64,000 bases of DNA, taken from contig NZ_JAIVAJ010000004.1 of NCBI RefSeq assembly GCF_020171725.1, forward strand, positions 186,001-250,000, read 5' to 3'. The translations under genes and the position numbers were made by a program. The notes under the pieces were generated by a model. That model saw only the letters and a program-made list of their open reading frames with translations. It did no database searches and was not told the DNA's origin. This stretch comes from Halobacillus litoralis (GTDB lineage Bacteria; Bacillota; Bacilli; Bacillales; Halobacillaceae). Positions 41,629-50,090 of the stretch are shown here, piece by piece; position 1 is the stretch's first letter; every line of letters starts with the position of its first letter.

Positions 41629-42186
41629 TTAAGCTGCAAAGATGACGAAAAACGAAATCGTTATCGATGTGAGAACGAGAAGAATGCCGGTGAGTAGGAC
41701 GGTCATCCGTGTTTTTTTCGTGAAATTCGTCTGACCAGCATCGACTCTCTTCATCCGCGAAATCGTTCCTGCGTTCATGATAAGAACAAGAAAGAGGGCA
41801 AAGGGTCCAAACAGCCAGCCCACTTCAGTCGGGAAAAATGGTTCTCCTTTTTCCGTCATGAAATACTGAAAGGCGACAAGTAACAGCACGAAAACCTGCG
41901 TGATGATCGCCGTTCGTTTCTCTTTTTCCCACCTCCGTTCACCGATCTGTGCTTTCTCATACGTGATCAGCTTTTTCATATCCTTCGAAATCAAGTAGCG
42001 GCCTGTAGAAAGTCCGTACGTTTCGGTGGCGATGAAGCCGGCACAAAAAAGAGCGAGCAGGGCATAGATCGTGCGGCCGCTGACTTGATAAATGAGCAGC
42101 CAGCTGGAGAGAAAGACTATGATGGCATAAACATTCAAGAGAATGAGTTGTTTTTTCCTAAGGCGGGTCAGTTCGTTCTGTTCCAT
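41629..42186 (-). CDS. Unnamed four-TM family, paralog B
   Basis: 185 residues from MEQNELTRLRKKQLILLNVY (AAAGGAGG upstream; the longer frame overlaps the next gene). Contains STGRYLISKDMKKLITYEKA. Four TMs. Spacing of 18-23 bases to its neighbours indicates one transcript. Confidence 0.75.
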   Translation of the reverse strand: MEQNELTRLRKKQLILLNVYAIIVFLSSWLLIYQVSGRTIYALLALFCAGFIATETYGLSTGRYLISKDMKKLITYEKAQIGERRWEKEKRTAIITQVFVLLLVAFQYFMTEKGEPFFPTEVGWLFGPFALFLVLIMNAGTISRMKRVDAGQTNFTKKTRMTVLLTGILLVLTSITISFFVIFAA

Positions 42187-42203
42187 CCGCGAGCCTCCTT
42201 TCG

Positions 42204-42773
42204 TCAGATCATGATGATCATGAAATAGGTGGTGATGAGCGAGGCGATGACGACGAGCAGGGCTGCGAGCAGGCCTTTCTTCCAGTTGCCCCGGCGTACG
42301 TTCCGCAACGGTTCTCCAGCATCGATCCGCTTCGCGCGTGAAGCGGTAGACCAGTTGAGAAGTCCTAGTATGATGGGGGCCAAAACGATAGCTACCCAAA
42401 TGAATGGAACGGCGAAAATCGCTCCCATATTCGGTACCGCTATCACGTAATTAAAGATCATGGTCAAGATGACAAATACCGAGGCAATTACATTCCCCCT
42501 GCGTTCCTTGCGGTAAGCGAGCTCCCCGACTTTTTTCTGCTCATATTCCGCGAGCTTTCTCATATCTTCTGTAAACGCATAGCGCTTAGTGAAATAAAGA
42601 TAGCATTCAATTGCGCTGATCACGACAATGACGGCCAGCAAGATAAGGAAGAATGGCTTGGCGCTTAATTCCAGAAGCACCGTCAATGCGAATAGGATCG
42701 CCATCGGAATGAAGGATAAGTTTACGTGCAGCATTTGCTTTTTTCTTAAGCGTTTCAGTTCCAGTTGTTCCAT
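42204..42773 (-). CDS. Unnamed four-TM family, paralog A
   Basis: 189 residues from MEQLELKRLRKKQMLHVNLS (GGAG 9 bases upstream). Contains FTKRYAFTEDMRKLAEYEQK and a basic loop between TM2 and TM3 (KERRGN). First of the run of four. Unknown function; family not in my memory. Confidence 0.75.
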   Translation of the reverse strand: MEQLELKRLRKKQMLHVNLSFIPMAILFALTVLLELSAKPFFLILLAVIVVISAIECYLYFTKRYAFTEDMRKLAEYEQKKVGELAYRKERRGNVIASVFVILTMIFNYVIAVPNMGAIFAVPFIWVAIVLAPIILGLLNWSTASRAKRIDAGEPLRNVRRGNWKKGLLAALLVVIASLITTYFMIIMI

Positions 42774-42894
42774 GGGATCACTCCAACCTGATATGTATAG
42801 TACATATACGAATTTACCAGTAAAAGGTTTCAAAAGGAAGGCGTGGAAGCGAGATTTATGGAATAATAGGGGAAAGACGGAGGGGGGATTCGGT

Positions 42895-43353
42895 ATGGGA
42901 AGCATCTTAGGCACACTGTTCAGGAAAGCGGGCGCTGTGTTTCCGACCGTCCTTGCCACGAGCCTGCTTTTTGTACCCGTCTTCCTTTACTTGAGCGCGA
43001 CTTGGATGGAAGGCGTGATGTATTTTTCCTTCCTATTGTGGGGTGTCTTCATTGTTGTCATGACGTACGGATTGCCGGCATCGATCCTGTCGGAATGGAG
43101 CACCATGAAGTGTCGTCATCGTAAAAAAATCGCGCTCGCCTTCCACGTGATGCTCGGAGCGGCGTTTATTCCACTGAACATCGTGCTGGGGGACGCTTAT
43201 CTTCCGTTCGGTGTGGTCAGCGGTCACCAACCGCTCGATGCAGTCAGCTGGGGGATTGGCGTTGTGGCTGTCGTAGCCTCGCTGTTGTTCTGGTTCTTCG
43301 ACGAAGGTCTCCGCTGCCTCGCCAAGCGGAACCACTGGAAGGTGTATCTCTGA
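42895..43353 (+). CDS. Four-TM membrane protein
   Basis: 152 residues from ATG 42895 (GAGGGGGG upstream). TMs near AVFPTVLATSLLFVPVFL, YFSFLLWGVFIVVMTYG, LAFHVMLGAAFIPLNIVL, WGIGVVAVVASLLFWFF. No relation to the paralog group seen. Divergent from paralog A. Unknown function. Confidence 0.7.
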   Translation: MGSILGTLFRKAGAVFPTVLATSLLFVPVFLYLSATWMEGVMYFSFLLWGVFIVVMTYGLPASILSEWSTMKCRHRKKIALAFHVMLGAAFIPLNIVLGDAYLPFGVVSGHQPLDAVSWGIGVVAVVASLLFWFFDEGLRCLAKRNHWKVYL

Positions 43354-43364
43354 GCGGTGGAACG

Positions 43365-43388
43365 AGGGGACGGTTCTCCGTGTTTCAT
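43365..43388. repeat. R1 REP arm
   Basis: GAGGGGACGGTTCTCCGTGT, single arm. Confidence 0.8.
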
Positions 43389-43545
43389 CTTCTAAAACGG
43401 TCGAGAGCATCAGTCTCTGCACTCTTTTCTGCGCTCTTCTGACTGAAAAAGGACGTGAGAGCCCGCATCTCGACTCTTTTAACGTCCGGCATCAATCAAA
43501 ACGGTCGTGACAAAGTGCTTCACTACCATTTCAGCCTCCTCGACG
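43385..43545. repeat. R2 hairpin repeats
   Basis: AAAACGGTCGAGAGCATC, GGACGTGAGAGCCCG and AAAACGGTCGTGACAAAGT...TCACTACCATT in succession. With the flanking REPs this fills the 318-base gap after 43353; no gene seen in it. Confidence 0.75.
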
Positions 43546-43551
43546 CCAACG

Positions 43552-43592
43552 AAAAAAGAGACTTGAGCTCAACCAGCCCAAGTCTCTTTCCT
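43552..43592. terminator. Terminator
   Basis: AAAGAGACTTG / CAAGTCTCTTT, 11-bp stem, T-rich on the plus strand. Confidence 0.8.
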
Positions 43593-43597
43593 TTTTC

Positions 43598-43670
43598 TGT
43601 GAAATTGGAACAAGGAGAACCGTCCCTCATGTTTCACCACGCGAAACAGTGAGAACCGTCCCCGTGTTCC
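43598..43670. repeat. R1 REP arms
   Basis: GGAACAAGGAGAACCGTCCC and GAAACAGTGAGAACCGTCCC in one orientation. Confidence 0.9.
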
Positions 43671-43672
43671 AC

Positions 43673-44701
43673 CTATCTATCTCCGATTGATGCAATATCC
43701 TTCGTGAGACTGGCGATCGTTGCGATTTCGTTGTCGCTGATCTCCATCAGCTCATCGAACATCTCCACCGATTCCTGTGAAATGAAGGTTACGTGTTCGA
43801 CGGACGAGACAATCTGCTGAATACCCGCTGACATTTCGTGCGTGGAAGCAGATGTGTCTTCGTTGTTTTTGGCAATGATCTGGTTCGACTCGAGCATCTG
43901 TTGGAACAGTCCGCCGAGCTCTTCAATCGAGGCGTTCGTTTCTTCTGATTCCTGCAGGCCTTTTTCCATAGAAGCGACGGCCGAATCGGTTTCTTCCTGT
44001 GTGCCGCGCACAATGGAGGAGACTTGGTCGGAGGAATTGCGCGTCTGCTCTGCTAGTTTACGCACTTCATCTGCTACGACCGCAAATCCTTTTCCGTGCT
44101 CCCCGGCGCGGGCCGCTTCAATCGCGGCATTCAAGGAGAGAAGGTTGATCTGCTCGGAAATATCCGTGATGACACGTGCAATCGAGCCGATTTCCTTCGA
44201 TTTCGTTCCGAGTTCCTTCACAACGCTGTAAGAGTCGTTGACCGTGCTGTTCAATTCCTTCATTTTCGCCATCGACGTCTTGACCCGCTCATTTCCTTCT
44301 TCCGTCAGCTCAAGCGCAAGCTTCGACTGTTCGGAAATGTCCGAAGACTGGTGGGACAAGTCGGCAATCGAGGCGTTCATTTCTTCAAGCGCCGCCGAGC
44401 TTTCCTCTGTTGAGGCGAGCTGTTTGCGGATGCCGCGTCCGACTTCATCGATCGCCGCACGCACGATGTCCGCCTGCTCGACCGCATCTTCTCCTTTTTC
44501 TACGAGAGATCCGACCCGTTCATCGGTCACTTCATTATGTTCAGGCACAGCAACGGCAGCCGCTGCTTCCGCTGCTGCGACCTCTGCCATCGCCGCTTCA
44601 TTCGAAAGCAGCAGTTTTTTCAAACGGCTGGACTTGACCATATAGAGGATGGTCGTCGCAAGAAATACGACATTCAACGCAATCGAAATATAGAGTATCA
44701 T
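43673..44701 (-). CDS. Short methyl-accepting chemotaxis protein
   Basis: 342 residues. One N-terminal TM ([18 protein letters not shown]), no periplasmic-type sensor and no HAMP; the rest is the coiled-coil signalling domain with the hairpin tip [20 protein letters not shown] then [14 protein letters not shown]. Input must come from the membrane, the cytoplasm, or partners. RBS AAGGAGG. Third gene of an operon with the GNAT and STAS-like genes. Confidence 0.9.
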   Translation of the reverse strand: MILYISIALNVVFLATTILYMVKSSRLKKLLLSNEAAMAEVAAAEAAAAVAVPEHNEVTDERVGSLVEKGEDAVEQADIVRAAIDEVGRGIRKQLASTEESSAALEEMNASIADLSHQSSDISEQSKLALELTEEGNERVKTSMAKMKELNSTVNDSYSVVKELGTKSKEIGSIARVITDISEQINLLSLNAAIEAARAGEHGKGFAVVADEVRKLAEQTRNSSDQVSSIVRGTQEETDSAVASMEKGLQESEETNASIEELGGLFQQMLESNQIIAKNNEDTSASTHEMSAGIQQIVSSVEHVTFISQESVEMFDELMEISDNEIATIASLTKDIASIGDR

Positions 44702-44713
44702 CCTGTCGCCTCC

Positions 44714-45421
44714 TTATAATTTTCTGTACAAAAGGGTGGTGCCTTCTGCGATGGATTCAGGTATGCCGTTCAATCGGTCGTTATCCTTATAGGAGTGGAA
44801 GACCGGCTTTCCGTCGATATTGTGGTAGGGCTCGAACTGGTGGTATTTTTCTGAGATGTGGATCGATTTTTTGTTGGTGGCTTCTAAGTAGATGAAAGAA
44901 AGTTCTTCCTGCTCGGCTTTCTCAATCAGCTGGCCGATCAGTTGATGGATGATTTCCTTGCGGTTGTCAGGCGCCGTTACACCCAGCATGAAAAAGTGGA
45001 GCGCTTCGCCGTCCTCGATGTCCCGTCCGTTCTTCAGCTTGAAGTCGCGGATGAATTGCTGATCGACGTCCTCGAGCACGTGCAGGATAACATTCATATC
45101 CTTGAAGTCCCCTTCGAAAACGTCTTCGCCGATGATTTCCGGCGCACTCGTATCCCCGGCCATCACGCCGACAACATTTCCATTTTCGTCAAGCGCCGTC
45201 ATGCAGTAGCCTTGGTCGACCGTCGCTTCAAGGTATTCTTTTGTAAAGGCGAAAAAGTCGTCATACGGCAGGTCCAGTAGTCCGACCATCGGTTCCTGAA
45301 TCCACTGGCCGTTGACATCGATTCCAACGAACGAACGCGCGAGGCAGGCTGCGGTTTGGTCGAGTAATTCTGGTTCATCGCTTCTTAGTGTGTGGTACGT
45401 ATAAGCTGTATTTGTTTGCAA
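44714..45421 (-). CDS. GNAT-like acyltransferase
   Basis: 235 residues. GNAT core is suggested by GNVVGVMAGDTSAPE (beta4/5 region), LGVTAPDNRKEIIHQLIGQL (acyl-CoA binding region) and FIYLEATNKKSIHISEKYHQ. Substrate unknown. GAGGAGG precedes the ATG. Between the STAS-like gene (15 bases) and the MCP (12 bases). Confidence 0.75.
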   Translation of the reverse strand: MQTNTAYTYHTLRSDEPELLDQTAACLARSFVGIDVNGQWIQEPMVGLLDLPYDDFFAFTKEYLEATVDQGYCMTALDENGNVVGVMAGDTSAPEIIGEDVFEGDFKDMNVILHVLEDVDQQFIRDFKLKNGRDIEDGEALHFFMLGVTAPDNRKEIIHQLIGQLIEKAEQEELSFIYLEATNKKSIHISEKYHQFEPYHNIDGKPVFHSYKDNDRLNGIPESIAEGTTLLYRKL

Positions 45422-45436
45422 AATGAATTCCTCCTC

Positions 45437-45793
45437 TTATGAAATGACGCTTCCGCTGAAGTCGATCCGCTCCAGTGCATTGCGAAGCTGCACCTGGGCG
45501 ATTTTCGAATTCGGATTTACAATCTGTACGTTCTTGAACCCGAGCGTCGTGTAAAAGACGAGCGTCTGGTCTAGCTGCTCCAGCACCGATGACGGCACCG
45601 TCGTCTGATATGTGGCATCCACCACAAGCGTATAATCACGCTTTGAAACCTGACCGATCGTATATTCGAAATCCGTCATATACTGGGTCGCATCCTCGGA
45701 CCGGATCAAGCCGTAAACCTGGATCTTCACAGCCTTCTCCCGCTCCTGAACGACCATCTTGTACTTCTTCCTATCGACAACCAATCCTTCCAT
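45437..45793 (-). CDS. STAS-like small protein
   Basis: 118 residues. Beta-alpha pattern YKMVVQEREKAVKIQVYGLI, YTLVVDATYQTTVPSSV, KNVQIVNPNSKIAQVQLRNAL looks like a STAS/SpoIIAA fold, without a firm phospho-Ser site. First gene of the MCP operon; may be a soluble partner. GAGGTG precedes ATG. Confidence 0.6.
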   Translation of the reverse strand: MEGLVVDRKKYKMVVQEREKAVKIQVYGLIRSEDATQYMTDFEYTIGQVSKRDYTLVVDATYQTTVPSSVLEQLDQTLVFYTTLGFKNVQIVNPNSKIAQVQLRNALERIDFSGSVIS

Positions 45794-45848
45794 ACAAGCA
45801 CCTCACTTTTTTGGTATACATTTAATCTATCGACAATATAAGACAAAT

Positions 45849-45877
45849 TTGAAGAAAATTCGCATACGTTGTATTAT
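45849..45877 (+). promoter_or_regulatory. Sigma-A type promoter
   Basis: TTGAAG (45849-45854), 17 bp, TATTAT (45872-45877), ahead of the decarboxylase gene. Confidence 0.55.
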
Positions 45878-45943
45878 TCTGTTCCTTTTTCATCGAATCG
45901 TTTACGATAGTCTCGAAGGGAAAAAATAGAAAGGGGTAAGAAA

Positions 45944-47563
45944 ATGAAACCAATCACATCTTTCTACCCAAGTGTAGATGGAAACGAACAAGAGAGAGAA
46001 CAGTTCGTGGGATATTTGGAAGAGCTTCTGACCAGGATCGATGAGCTGAAGGACCCGGAACGTCTGACGCTTGGTGACCTGCCGGCAGAAGAAGACATGT
46101 ACAAGCCATCCGACCTGCCAATCGAATCCTCTTCTGTGAAAAAAGTAATCGAGGAGCTGATCGAGCTCGCAGAAGGACATCGGTTTGGGAATCACCGATA
46201 TGTGGCCAATGCGTCACCACTGCCGAACATTCCGAGCCTGCTCGGCCAGGTGATGATGACGCTCGTCAACGGCAACAATCTTTGGGACGTCGAAGGTACC
46301 GCCGCAGCACGAGCTGAAGTCAAAGTGACGAGCATGCTTTCAAAAATCATCGGATATGATCCTGAAAAAAGCGGAGGCTTCACGACGTGGGGTGGACAAG
46401 GGGCTGTTTTCCAATCACTCCGGCTCGCCATCGCCCGCCAGTTCCCGGATTCAAACGAAGAAGGCGTGCCGCAGAACCTGTATGCCTTCTGCTCAGAGCT
46501 TTCGCATTACAGCCTGTTCAAATCGATGCAAGCAGCAGGCATCGGAACGAACCATTTGATCCGCGTCAAAACCGGCGACGACCACGCGATGGACCCTGAG
46601 GATTTGATGAAAAAAATGAAGGAAGTCATTTCGAATGGGGGAGTCCCCATCTACGTGCTTGCCAGTACCGGCACAACCGACACGTTCGGCATCGACGACG
46701 TGAAACGAGTAAAGGAGATATGCCGCGAAGTCGAAGAATCACACAACCTTGACCCGATTTACCTTCACGCCGATTCTGCCATGGGGGGAATGTACACCTT
46801 CTTCAACGACTATCCACTCGTGGACAATCCGCTTCAGTTCAAGCGCGACGTCGTAAAGGAGCTATCCCATTTTCAAGAGAAGTTCCGATCGCTTAAGCTT
46901 GCCGATAGTCTCGTCTTCGATTTTCACAAGCTCGGGCAGACGCCTTACATATCGAGCTTGTTCCTTGTGAAAGACGCATCCGTTTTCCAATACGTCGACC
47001 TGAACGAAGAGGAAACCCCATACGTCGGCAACCGCGGCTACGGCAGCTATCACACAAGCTACACACTCGAATGCTCAAGGATGGGCAGCTCCCTGCCGAT
47101 TTATGCATCGCTGATCGGACTTGGAATCGAAGGCTATCAACGCTTACTCGCCCAATACATTGAAGTGAACCTCGCCTTCCGCAGGGCACTGAAGAGCCGG
47201 CTTCCGAACATCGCCGTCACCAACGACGTCTCACCGATCACGACCTTCCGCCTCTACCCAGGCGAGTCCCAGTGGGAAGAAGAAAAACAAGGCCGCCTCA
47301 CCCGCCAGGAAGTCGAAGACATCAACAAACTCAACAGCCGCTTTGCCGAAGTGCTCGGCCAGAAACGCGACGAAATCTACTTCGGCAACACATCCAGACA
47401 ACGATACGTCACCGTCCAGGGCGGAGGCGAACGACCCGCCATCTACGTCCAGAAATTTTTCTCAATCTCACCCTACACCACCGTCGACTGCATCCCGGAA
47501 TACATCGATTTCCTGGAGCGAAGGCTTGAGATATTGGAAAAAGAAGTCCTTTGCCAGAGCTGA
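45944..47563 (+). CDS. Group II PLP-dependent decarboxylase
   Basis: 539 residues. Fold-type I features: WGGQGAVFQSLRLAIARQFP (PLP phosphate site), HADSAMGG (Asp), and SLVFDFHKLGQTPY with the PLP lysine at about residue 329. Related to glutamate, tyrosine, aspartate and diaminobutyrate decarboxylases; substrate cannot be told. GAAAGGGG precedes ATG. Solitary, which does not suggest a pathway. C-terminal third has a TTT-rich, GC-high codon use like its neighbours. Confidence 0.9.
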   Translation: MKPITSFYPSVDGNEQEREQFVGYLEELLTRIDELKDPERLTLGDLPAEEDMYKPSDLPIESSSVKKVIEELIELAEGHRFGNHRYVANASPLPNIPSLLGQVMMTLVNGNNLWDVEGTAAARAEVKVTSMLSKIIGYDPEKSGGFTTWGGQGAVFQSLRLAIARQFPDSNEEGVPQNLYAFCSELSHYSLFKSMQAAGIGTNHLIRVKTGDDHAMDPEDLMKKMKEVISNGGVPIYVLASTGTTDTFGIDDVKRVKEICREVEESHNLDPIYLHADSAMGGMYTFFNDYPLVDNPLQFKRDVVKELSHFQEKFRSLKLADSLVFDFHKLGQTPYISSLFLVKDASVFQYVDLNEEETPYVGNRGYGSYHTSYTLECSRMGSSLPIYASLIGLGIEGYQRLLAQYIEVNLAFRRALKSRLPNIAVTNDVSPITTFRLYPGESQWEEEKQGRLTRQEVEDINKLNSRFAEVLGQKRDEIYFGNTSRQRYVTVQGGGERPAIYVQKFFSISPYTTVDCIPEYIDFLERRLEILEKEVLCQS

Positions 47564-47594
47564 ACATTGTGAGCGTGGATAAATGGGATAGTGA

Positions 47595-47745
47595 ACGGCT
47601 TCAAGCAGAGGAGGTAGTCCCAATAAAAGATAAAAGGGACAACGAGCAGCCAGACAGCAGAGGAGGTAGTCCCAATAAAGGATAAATAGGACAACGAGCG
47701 ACCAGTTAGCAAGGTTAATAGTCCCAAAGAGAAAGTAAGATGCAT
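47595..47745. repeat. R3 52-bp tandem repeats, array 1
   Basis: Three copies of GGTAGTCCCAATAAAnGAT...GGGACAACGAGC; TAGTCC begins at 47615, 47667 and 47719, exactly 52 bases apart. No coding sense in it. Confidence 0.9.
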
Positions 47746-47782
47746 ACAAAGGCTACAAGAACCACGAAGATGATAGAAGACA

Positions 47783-47818
47783 TAAAAAAAGAGACTCTCA
47801 TCCACGAGAGTCTCTTTC
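47783..47818. terminator. Bidirectional terminator
   Basis: AAAGAGACTCTC / GAGAGTCTCTTT, 12-bp stem with A-run on the left, T-run for the minus strand. Confidence 0.85.
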
Positions 47819-47821
47819 ATT

Positions 47822-48541
47822 TCAGAATCCAATCCGCCCATAACGCTCAATCATCTTCTCATTATGCGCATCCGACCCATCAATATTCCCACTCTTAAAA
47901 ATCGGCACATCCACCCCGCGCCCGTGAAGGTCCTCAATCGTTTTGGAAAATAGGGCGTGGAGGGCCGCCGTTCCTGCCACGGACGATAGCGGGGAGAAAG
48001 CCTGATCCAGCCCCTCGGCCGACATTGCCGCATCCCCGACCGGAACATGCAGGTCGATCGTCCAGTCCGCCACATCCTCAAGCCGCTGTCCGCTCACGTG
48101 GCGGGATGGCTGCGTGTCCGAGTAGGCGAGCGAGGTGAGTGCGATCACCTTGATGCCCTTCTTCTTAAAGAAGCGCGCCGTATCAACCGGAGCCGGATTG
48201 CGTCCGGATACAGAAATGACAAGCACCATATCGCCATCCCGCACCGGTTCTTTTTCCAAATAAGGCGTGACAAAATCCGGCGTACGCTCGAGCTCACTCG
48301 AACGCCTCGCCCCTTCGTGCAGCATAAGCGGTTCAATCGTAATCGGCCTTACCGGAACGAGTCCGCCGGCACGATAATAAGCATCCTGCGCAAGAAGGCC
48401 GGAATGCCCGCAGCCGAACGTATGAAGGATGCCGCCACCTTCGATCACATCCGCCAGCTGCCTGCCAACCGCGGTAATCACCGGCCCTTCTTCAGACTCT
48501 ATAATGTTCAACGTCTCCACTGCCTTCGATAAATAGCTCAT
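47822..48541 (-). CDS. SIS-domain sugar-phosphate isomerase-like protein
   Basis: 239 residues from MSYLSKAV (AGAGGTGA 8 bases upstream of ATG 48541). SIS domain of the UPF0309 type: TFGCGHSGLLAQDAYYRAGG, VISVSGRNPAPVDTARFFKK, DGSDAHNEK. Binds phosphosugars. Follows nagR after a REP, so it probably is the last gene of the GlcNAc operon or a separate small unit; a role with amino-sugar phosphates is likely. Confidence 0.87.
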   Translation of the reverse strand: MSYLSKAVETLNIIESEEGPVITAVGRQLADVIEGGGILHTFGCGHSGLLAQDAYYRAGGLVPVRPITIEPLMLHEGARRSSELERTPDFVTPYLEKEPVRDGDMVLVISVSGRNPAPVDTARFFKKKGIKVIALTSLAYSDTQPSRHVSGQRLEDVADWTIDLHVPVGDAAMSAEGLDQAFSPLSSVAGTAALHALFSKTIEDLHGRGVDVPIFKSGNIDGSDAHNEKMIERYGRIGF

Positions 48542-48562
48542 CTTGGTTGTCACCTCTTTTTT

Positions 48563-48608
48563 GGGGACGGTTCTCGTGTTTCAAAATGAAACACGAGAAC
48601 CGTCCCCG
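48563..48608. repeat. R1 REP palindrome
   Basis: GGGGACGGTTCTCGTGTTTC / GAAACACGAGAACCGTCCCC between nagR and the SIS gene. Confidence 0.95.
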
Positions 48609-48622
48609 CTGTTCCACCCGAC

Positions 48623-49345
48623 TCAGCGGTAAATGTCGCTGATGAACTTGTAGCGGTCCGCGCGGTAGGCGGATTTCACGACTTCAAACGGCGTACCGTC
48701 CGTCAGCACACTGTTCCGCTCGATCAAGAGAACAGCCGAGTGCTCCGGCACGTCGAGAAGCTTGGACTGATGATCGTCTGCGACCGTCGCTTCGATCATC
48801 TGCGTCGCTTTTTCAATCGTGCGGTTCAGCTCATTTTCTACATATTCATAAAGCGACCCCTGCACGATCTCCTCCGTCAGCTCAGGCAGAAGGGAGGCGG
48901 GGAGGTAGGTCGTTTCCACCGCCATCGGCTTCTTGTCCGCATAACGGATCCGCTGGACGAGGAAGACATCCGCGTCTTCACCGAGCGCAAGCTTACCTGC
49001 GATCTCCTTCGTCGCCGGCTGCCGCTCAAACGCAATCAGACGACTGCTCGCCTCCATGCCACGCTGCTTCATATCCTCCGTGAAACTCGTCATGCCCTGC
49101 AGAGGCTGTTCGATCTTCTGCTCCGCGACAAACGTACCTTTCCCTTTCTCGCGGTATAAATACCCGTCATTGACCATGTTCGTCATCGCCTGACGAACCG
49201 TCATACGGCTTACATCATAATGCTCGGAAAGCTCGCGCTCAGACGGAATCATCTCGCCTGCCCGAAACTCCCCAGTGTCCATCCGCTGCTTCAAATCCTC
49301 TTCGATCTGATAATACATCGGCATGGGCGAACGTTTATCTACCAC
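48623..49345 (-). CDS. nagR: GntR/UTRA repressor of GlcNAc genes (NagR/YvoA-like)
   Basis: 240 residues from GTG 49345 (AAAGGA upstream); this aligns with YvoA's start before KQSPIPIYYQ. Winged helix PMPMYYQIEEDLKQRMDTGE, SRMTVRQAM, LYREKGKGTFVAEQ, then UTRA domain ERNSVLTDGTPFEVVKSAYR. UTRA should bind glucosamine-6-phosphate or GlcNAc-6-phosphate. Overlaps the end of nagB. A matching operator lies before the PTS gene. Confidence 0.9.
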   Translation of the reverse strand: MVDKRSPMPMYYQIEEDLKQRMDTGEFRAGEMIPSERELSEHYDVSRMTVRQAMTNMVNDGYLYREKGKGTFVAEQKIEQPLQGMTSFTEDMKQRGMEASSRLIAFERQPATKEIAGKLALGEDADVFLVQRIRYADKKPMAVETTYLPASLLPELTEEIVQGSLYEYVENELNRTIEKATQMIEATVADDHQSKLLDVPEHSAVLLIERNSVLTDGTPFEVVKSAYRADRYKFISDIYR

Positions 49346-49352
49346 CAGTGGC

Positions 49353-50090
49353 TCATCCTTTCCCATCAACAAATTGGTACGCATTCCGGTCCACAATCAG
49401 CGTCACATCATCGTGATTCTTAAGCGCAGAAGCCGGAAACGCTTCATCGATCTCGCCCGCCAGCAGTCGCTCGATCGCCCGTGCTTTCCTTTCACCGGAG
49501 GCAATCAGCACGATCCGTTTACTTTTTAAAATAGATCGTATGCCCATCGTCACGGCCTGCTTCGGCACGTCCTCAATCGAGGGGAAGAAGCGTGCGTTCG
49601 CCTCTCGCGTCGAAGCGGCGAGTTCAACGATATGGGTCGGGGTGTCGAACGAGCTGCCGGGTTCATTGAAACCGATGTGACCGTTTTCTCCTATCCCTAA
49701 CAATTGTATGTCAGGTGGGCCGACTTTCTCAATCACTTCTTCATAACGCAGGCACTCTTTCTCAAGATCATCCGCCGTCCCGTCCGGAATGTACGTGTTC
49801 GCCGCGTCGATGTTCAAATGCCCGAACAAGTTCTCCTCCATAAAGGTCCGGTAGCTCTCAGGATGATCCGGACCGAGTCCGACATACTCGTCCAAGTTGA
49901 GCGTCTTCACCCTTTGATAGTCGGCGTTTCCCTTCTTATAACCTTCAATCAGCTTCTCATACGTGCCGAGCGGCGTGCTGCCCGTCGCAAGCCCGAGCAC
50001 AGATTCCGGATCTGCCTTCACCTGGGCTTCGAAAATCGAGCACGCCTGTTCGCTGAGCTGTTCTTTCGTCTCCGTTACGATGATGTTCAT
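49353..50090 (-). CDS. nagB: Glucosamine-6-phosphate deaminase
   Basis: 245 residues from MNIIVTETKE (GAGGAG upstream). Catalytic motifs LATGSTPLGTYEKLI, NLDEYVGLGPDHPESY, GIGENGHIGFNEPGS. Converts GlcN-6-P to fructose-6-P and ammonia. Start overlaps nagA stop by 4 bases (ATGA). Full length for Bacillus NagB. Confidence 0.95.
   Translation of the reverse strand: MNIIVTETKEQLSEQACSIFEAQVKADPESVLGLATGSTPLGTYEKLIEGYKKGNADYQRVKTLNLDEYVGLGPDHPESYRTFMEENLFGHLNIDAANTYIPDGTADDLEKECLRYEEVIEKVGPPDIQLLGIGENGHIGFNEPGSSFDTPTHIVELAASTREANARFFPSIEDVPKQAVTMGIRSILKSKRIVLIASGERKARAIERLLAGEIDEAFPASALKNHDDVTLIVDRNAYQFVDGKG

Noticed and set aside
43842..44645. Plus-strand ORFs in the MCP region
   Set aside because: Serine-rich antisense readings of a coiled coil, no ribosome sites.
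47468..47850. Frames reading YWDYLL repeats across the R3 array
   Set aside because: Period 52 is not a multiple of three, so each unit shifts frame; no ribosome site.
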